From: Epichloe hybrida
Taxonomy: Eukaryota > Ascomycota > Sordariomycetes > Hypocreales > Clavicipitaceae
NCBI GenBank assembly: GCA_019022495.1
Contig: JAFEKR010000030.1
Location: forward strand, 372,001 to 436,000
Length of the DNA: 64,000 nucleotides
Direction: 5' to 3'
Shown here: piece by piece, positions 58,704 to 64,000 of the stretch
How positions within the stretch are numbered: the first letter of the stretch is position 1
Layout of the letters: each line of letters starts with the position of its first letter
The notes under the pieces: generated by a model
What the model was told of the DNA's origin: nothing
The model's input: the letters and a program-made list of their open reading frames with translations, nothing else
Databases searched by the model: none
Made by a program: the position numbers and the translations under genes

Positions 58704-60524
58704 TGCTAGTTTGAATCTGACAAACGTCTTCTGGGCGCCACACCGTATTTAATCTCGGGCGGAGAGTGCTTTGCTACACCAAAGTCCAACATGAGCCAGA
58801 TTCTCCAGCCATGATATAAGTCTGGATACCGGCGGATGACGCCAGTATTCGATTCAAACGAAAGAGCCGCATTTACGAACCAAGGGGCAGCACAACGGGA
58901 GAGGGTGAATGATCCGACTGCTGCTGTGTGACGACGGGCTGACTTGAGGGTAGTGTTACAGGCCACGACTTCTTACACCGGCGCGGCTGAGCACGGGGAG
59001 CAGACTTGACGAGGAAAGGAGGCCGGCCGCCGCGATAGGTCAGCAATCTGATTCACATCCCCCTCATCTAGCATCTAGATGTATCAAGTCCCGTTGTCGT
59101 GGAATGCCGCAAACACTTTGCTGAAAGGGGGTCGTCTCGTGTCAGTCGAAGAGCATCTGTCTACAAGCCCTCGTCGCCATCATCTCGTTTTGCCGCAGGC
59201 ATTCTACGTCCCAAGGACGCTTTGTCCCAAGAACGAAGAGACTCTGCCCGCCTACTATGTATCTGACAGTGTGATAAAAATTGGCCGCCGGTTGAAGAGG
59301 GGAAACACAACAAATGTGGTAAGCGGCCCGCGATTTGCACTGCACACGCACATGAAGGGGAGGGGGGCTGTCACGTCGGGTGAGAACCTCACCATCGTTG
59401 CAAATTTCAAGATGGGCAAAAAGCATAATCATTCTCACACCTTTGCCTAGCCATGACAAAGCTGAATGGCTGTACGAACACCCCCGCTGAAGCTTGCTCA
59501 TGTCGTCTGACCACGACAAGTCTGATCGCAGCTCTGGCTCTGACCAACGCAGATGGAGCCGCACCTGTCACCACACCATGTGCAATTACACTGCAAGAAT
59601 CAGTCAGTCAGCAGCGCGTCGTCATGAGCATACAGGTTTGAATGTCCGTGGACCTCACCGGGGGGCGGGAGACACCCCCACGTCGTCGGGGCCTTTCGTC
59701 TTGGTGGGCATTCACCCAGTCGGTTCGTAAGTCGTCTTTCTTTTCCACGCGCGAGGCCCCAAAGATGTGAGTTCGAGTGTGAGGATGGTGATTTGCGACC
59801 CAGAAAGCATTCGGTAGGATCCAGCACAAAGTACATGTACACCGATTCCATCTTGGCCTTCTCCGGCTGGGCGCTGGCAGGGGTTCAACCCTCGTTCCTT
59901 CACCGGTACTCCTGCGTACATGACATTTGGCAGGTAAGCATCAATGCCACTTTGGCAGGTGAGCAACAAACATGCCACTTTGACAGTAAGCAGCATGACA
60001 TGAAGGCAGGATGGCTTGTCTACGGAAGTATTGCGGACCAACAGGGTCCGGCCGGTGGGAAATTTTTACATAAAATGAGTGCGAGATTTACATAAAACTA
60101 TTGCGGGGAACCCAGCAACCAAGTCCAACTGGTAACACGGCATATCAGCACACACGTGCACAGCAGTTATTACATGTCAGAATGATACGCACTCGCAGTC
60201 GGCAAACACGCGGATTTTACAATGAAACGTGGGGGCGGCACCAAGACAATGAGGAATGAACCACGACAACGAATAGATACCACATGACTACCGAGCAGCC
60301 TACTTCCATATTATGCGCCCAGGTCAGGTCCTGTCGTTGCCCTCAAATCCCAAATGCAAGCCCACCAATGCAGGGTATACGCTTTTCAACACTTCAACGC
60401 CGGAGAGGGGGGGGGGGGCAAAGAAAGAAGAACAAGATACAAATGAACTTTTGTACAACATTCCCCAGTCGCTCATCATGCGGCATTGGAGGGAACAAAG
60501 AAAAAGAAAAAGGAAAAAAAAGCC
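58704..60524. other. Long intergenic region, no supported gene
   Basis: About 1.8 kb. ORFs up to 140 codons (59079-59450, 59142-59564) overlap each other on opposite strands and lack family features. A direct GGCAGGTAAGCA / GGCAGGTGAGCA repeat occurs near 59930-59970 and a G10 run near 60409-60418. Confidence 0.45.
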
Positions 60525-62054
60525 TCACGGGGAGCGCCCAGAGGCAGAAGGTCGTCGGGATCCAGACTCCGATCCAGACCCCTGCCTCTGCGCATGCAGC
60601 TCCTCTAGATGCCCATACTCGATGGGTGGCTCGTACGGATACCCGGGCGGGCTGGGCGGCACGTCCTGGTAAACGGGCGGCGCTTCATTGTCCCAGCTCA
60701 CGCCGAGGCCGGGATACTCGGTCATGCTGACGGCAAAGTGCATGCGGAGGATGCGACCGGTGCCCGTCTGCGCGGCGAGATGGGGTTTCCCCTCGGGCGC
60801 GAACTCCTTGGAGACGATGAGCTCGACGTGCAGCGCGTGCGAGACGTCGGTGCCGTCATCCGTCTGGACATCGCAGGCGAAGGCGAAGTCGGGATCCGTG
60901 GCATGCGTCTTGGGCTGCGGGGTCATGGCGTAGTCGAATTCCAGGTCGACGATGCCGTCGCTGCCGGTGTAGTCCGACTTCCAGCCCTCGTGCATCTGCT
61001 CCTCGCCGAGGAGGCGGGTCTCGGTACGGGGAATGGCGCGGGTGGAGGGAAGGGCGTGCTTGTCGCAGGCGGGGGCGAGGGTCCTGATGGTCTCCTCGAG
61101 CTTCCATGTGACCTTTCTGAGTTTCCAGAGATCGACCGTCTGCACCTTGTCGTTGTGGTTCATGAGCCCGTCGAGCTTGAGGGTGATCCTGTTGCTGCCG
61201 GTCGGGTGGATGACCGAGGTGTAGTGCGCGCTGGCCTTGATGTTGGTCGGGGGGAAGACGCGGACCGAGTGGCGGGGGTAGAGCGGCTCGGGCAGAGACC
61301 GCTTCACGTCGAGGGTGCGGTCGAGCTTGAGAGGCGAGAGCGAGAACGAGGAGGTCGACGTCGGCGAGGGCACGGCAGCGGCGGCGGCAGCGGTGACGGC
61401 TTCGGCCTTGAAGTGGTAGGAGATGGACATGACGGGCGTGTTGACCGACGCGGGGAGGTTGCCGGCCAGGAGAGTCGAGAAGGGGAACTGGTGATTCCCC
61501 CGGCGCAGCCACGTCGGCTGGCCCAGGAACCGCCAGCTCTTGAGCTCCGTGACTTGGGTCCGGCACTCGGCGCAGTGGCCCTGGAAGGGCTTCTTGTGCG
61601 TGACGTGCAGGCTCAGCGTGGCCACGAGGCCGTCCAGCTCGAGCGCCTCCTCGCCCACGCGGACGTACAGGAGGCCGGAGACGAGGGCCCCGGTGCTCTC
61701 GTCGGGCGAGCCGTGCAAGACGACGGGCGGGCTCTCGATGCGCCAGTCCATCGAGGCCGAGGCCGAGGCGGGCGAGTGAGATGGGCTGCCTGCGTGGCCG
61801 TGGCCGTGGCCGTGGCCGTGGCCGTCGTGCCGGGAGCGGCCAAAGGGCAGCGAGAGACGGCGCTTCTTGAGGGCGTCCCCCGGCTCGGGCATCTTGACAG
61901 GGTGGAGGGCATGATGGTCCTCGGAGTCGGAGGCGGAGGCGTAGGGGCTTGCGCTGACCGAGTTGTTGCGCGAGGTGCGTGAGGATCGCGAGATGGCCGT
62001 CTTTTTGATGTTGCCCGACGAGGAGCGAAGGAAGTTGGCAACGAGATGGGGCAT
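60525..62054 (-). CDS. LDB19/ART-type arrestin-related trafficking adaptor
   Basis: Alpha-arrestin adaptor that recruits the ubiquitin ligase Rsp5 to plasma-membrane transporters. Single exon, 509 aa, ATG at 62054. A Ser-rich basic N-terminus contains a HGHGHGHGH run encoded by (GGCCAC)n. The LDB19-type arrestin domain begins at about 115: SGLLYVRVGEEALELDG, FQGHCAECRTQVTELKSW, NHQFPFSTLLAGNLPASV. The C-terminal region has PPVY at about 457 and PPGY at about 467, both PPxY motifs for Rsp5 WW domains, then a Ser/Gly tail. Very GC-rich at third positions, which produces long false ORFs on the other strand. Confidence 0.87.
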   Translation of the reverse strand: MPHLVANFLRSSSGNIKKTAISRSSRTSRNNSVSASPYASASDSEDHHALHPVKMPEPGDALKKRRLSLPFGRSRHDGHGHGHGHGHAGSPSHSPASASASMDWRIESPPVVLHGSPDESTGALVSGLLYVRVGEEALELDGLVATLSLHVTHKKPFQGHCAECRTQVTELKSWRFLGQPTWLRRGNHQFPFSTLLAGNLPASVNTPVMSISYHFKAEAVTAAAAAAVPSPTSTSSFSLSPLKLDRTLDVKRSLPEPLYPRHSVRVFPPTNIKASAHYTSVIHPTGSNRITLKLDGLMNHNDKVQTVDLWKLRKVTWKLEETIRTLAPACDKHALPSTRAIPRTETRLLGEEQMHEGWKSDYTGSDGIVDLEFDYAMTPQPKTHATDPDFAFACDVQTDDGTDVSHALHVELIVSKEFAPEGKPHLAAQTGTGRILRMHFAVSMTEYPGLGVSWDNEAPPVYQDVPPSPPGYPYEPPIEYGHLEELHAQRQGSGSESGSRRPSASGRSP

Positions 62055-62989
62055 TTTTGTCGGTTCTTGTCGGTCTTTGTCTGTCGGGCGGGCGAGCGAG
62101 AAAAGTACAAGAGAATTGAGGTGAATCCCACAAGCAGTCTGGGTCTCACGGAAGAGGCGATTTGCTGAATGATGCTGATCCCAAGCGAAAGTGCCGCCCC
62201 TCTTCCAAAGACAGCAAGACCAGCATAGAGCAAGTCATTCAGAAAGGGACAGAGGAGCAGGGAAGAAGTAATAAGGAGAAGTCCGTAGCTGAGCCAACAA
62301 AACAAGAAAAGAAGGAGAAAAAAAAAAAACAGAAGCCCTTGTTCTTATTTTCTCTTCTCCTCCGCGGCCAGACGGAATGGGGTGATGATTTTTTTTTTTT
62401 TTTTTTTTTCGATGGAGAATATTAGTCGTCGGAAGGAGACTTGCCGATTTCTATTCGATTGCAAGGCGGAATAGTCCGTCAATCAGATTGGGGAAACCTT
62501 CCGAACAGCCGCTAGCACTCTCTTTCGACCATGTGACGTTGGTTGACGTTGGTTGGGTGTGACAAGTGCCGACGCGTGGGATTGCAGACTGACGTTGCGC
62601 TCGGCAATGACGACGAGTGGATATGAGATTCTATACAGGGCACTGCATTAATTCCAGGCCGCAAGTCGTGGTGTGGCGTGATGGATGTACGGAGTAGGTT
62701 GCTGGCAGATGGATATGAGGACTGACGGATGACGGACGACGGACGAAGGACGACGACGGATGACGGATGACGACGAGTGGGCAGTCCAGAGGGCAACGGC
62801 TCGCTCAGCGAAGCCAAAGCAAGCCAAGTCCCCGAGTAGAACATGATGGCTTTTCCTTTTCTTTTCTTCTTCTTCTTCCTTCTTCTCTCTCCGGTCGGTT
62901 TTGAGCCTGCAGCGCCCCGCCATGTGGGGGGGTTTCGATGTTGCCCCCCCCCAAAAAGACGGATTCGATCAAAACAAACTTTTTATTGA
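62055..62989. other. Promoter region of the arrestin gene
   Basis: About 930 bp. Holds a T21 tract (62389-62409) 335 bp upstream of the ATG and a GACGGA/GACGAC-rich array (about 62722-62775). No gene supported. Confidence 0.55.
62724..62775. repeat. GACGGA/GACGAC-type short tandem array
   Basis: Irregular array of GACGGA, GACGAC and GATGACGGA units over about 50 bp. Confidence 0.7.
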
Positions 62990-64000
62990 TTCATAGCTCG
63001 TCTCTAATAATAATTAAAGGGCAATGCCCTTCCGATGAAAATTTTTCTATGTGGCTTTTAAGCCAGAGGGTAGGTTAGTGCCTCACACCTTCCCCCCCTC
63101 CTACTTGTCCACTAGCATAAGATAGTCGCCCTAACTATATAAAAAGAAAAGAAGAAAAGGAAAATATAATAAAGTAATTATTCCTTAAAGTAATTAATTA
63201 ACCCTTTAGTTCTTAACTATAACGGGACCTTCTATTATTACCTTAATCTCCTCTAGGGTTATTAAGCTATTACGCTCCCTAGAAAACCCTGTAATTAAGT
63301 CCTTATAAACCCTTATAACTTCTATAGATAAATAATTACACCTTAGTGCCTTATCTAAACCTCTTAAATTATCTTATAATTATTTTAATGCCTTAATCCG
63401 CCCTAGACGTTATAAGGGAGGGAGCCCTCCACTAATGTTAAATATAAGTCTAGTAATTCTTTTAGCATAGTTAGAATCCTTAGACTAGTAGCTTCCTAAG
63501 ATATTAGCCTAAAGAGTTAAGTAACTATTAGCTATCTACCCACTTTACTTAAGTATCTAGGATCTAAAATATTCTTTAAAGATTAAGGTTTCTTCCTTCT
63601 TTTTATCTAGAGTATAAGTAAGAGTGTTACTAAGTTCTTTTAACTTAGCGGGGTTTAGTCCCCTAGTCTTAATATTATTAATACTATTTTCGCATATATT
63701 AATTAATCCTTTTAGCTTTGCTAATATGACGCATAATAGGTGATATATAAATGAAATTCCTATAAGTACTTTAATAGCTAGTACCTTACCCTTATTATAT
63801 CTCTGCTAATTCTTAAGAAGCTAGGCCTTTAAGCCTTTTATTTACAAGGACTATAGGTTTAGTAGTATTATTATACGACTAGAAATAGGTTTCTCTAGAA
63901 GAAGTTTAAATTAGTTCCCTAATACCTTAACTCTAGGCAGTAGGATAAGAGAGGTAGGCTCCTAAGGAGTAGTCTAGCCCTTAGCTTTAAGCTTAACTAT
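62990..64000. mobile_element. RIP-like AT-rich block, truncated by the window end
   Basis: From about 63125 the DNA is very AT-rich with dense TAA/TAG words, like the interior of the copia element; the first 130 bp are less affected. No domain is readable on either strand and no terminal repeat is visible, so the class is unknown. Most likely a RIP-mutated transposon. Confidence 0.6.

Noticed and set aside
59079..59564. Overlapping ORFs of 120-140 codons on both strands
   Set aside because: Neither has protein-like composition or any family motif.
60609..61982. 457-codon open frame on the plus strand across the arrestin gene
   Set aside because: Antisense shadow caused by high GC at third codon positions; low-complexity product, whereas the minus-strand frame has clear LDB19 and PPxY features.
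60856..62133. 425-codon second minus-strand frame in the arrestin gene
   Set aside because: Pro/Arg-rich frame shadow of the true coding frame.
1..64000. CRISPR arrays, bacterial operons, secondary-metabolite cluster backbone, rRNA genes
   Set aside because: No regularly spaced repeat array, no PKS/NRPS/terpene backbone and no rRNA sequence seen; gene structure is fungal nuclear.

Overview
The window is a piece of nuclear chromosome from a filamentous ascomycete (Pezizomycotina). Evidence: short 50-170 nt GT-AG introns with CTAAC-like branch points, AT-rich blocks with the C-to-T/G-to-A signature of repeat-induced point mutation (RIP), a fungal Ty1/copia element, and fungal proteins such as ERG4, LDB19-type arrestin and YPR003C-like SulP. 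Protein similarity from memory suggests Sordariomycetes, probably Hypocreales; this is inference. Gene models below were rebuilt by hand from splice signals and reading phase.

Layout. 0-16.3 kb: housekeeping genes: GH47 alpha-mannosidase (5' end outside the window), membrane J-protein, mitochondrial porin, asparagine synthetase, SUMO E2 UBC9, PEX19, one unrecognised protein and an MCP2/ADCK1-type atypical kinase. 16.8-18.1 kb: tRNA-Val(AAC) and intron-containing tRNA-Lys(CTT), both on the minus strand, around a gene-poor kilobase with a 75-bp tandem duplication. 18.5-31 kb: SulP anion transporter, SET-domain methyltransferase, secreted NucA/NucB-type nuclease, an unrecognised protein and a glycerophosphodiester phosphodiesterase. 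31-42.6 kb: RTF1, COQ7 (divergent pair), a very large phospholipase D and the V-ATPase proteolipid. 43.5-57 kb: a decayed zone with ERG4 lacking a recognisable start codon beside an AT-rich island, an NLR-type TPR relic, a chromodomain gene whose frame is broken or unresolved, and a complete LTR retrotransposon (49883-55324) with 233-bp LTRs, a GTATT target duplication and heavy RIP. 57.2-62 kb: a two-exon unrecognised gene and an LDB19/ART arrestin. From about 62.99 kb to the end: a second RIP-like AT-rich block running off the window.

How the genes relate: most are unlinked housekeeping functions. Several act at mitochondria or peroxisomes (porin, J-protein, MCP2-like kinase, COQ7, PEX19), others on lipids and membranes (PLD, GDPD, ERG4), but nothing looks like a co-regulated cluster, and there are no PKS, NRPS or other cluster backbone genes. 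I did not find a convincing new multigene system. The most informative signals are the RIP gradient inside the two LTRs, the apparent start-codon losses in ERG4 and the secreted nuclease, and several very small or ambiguous exons (13-nt VMA3 microexon, 7-nt terminal PLD exon, frame-preserving SulP intron).
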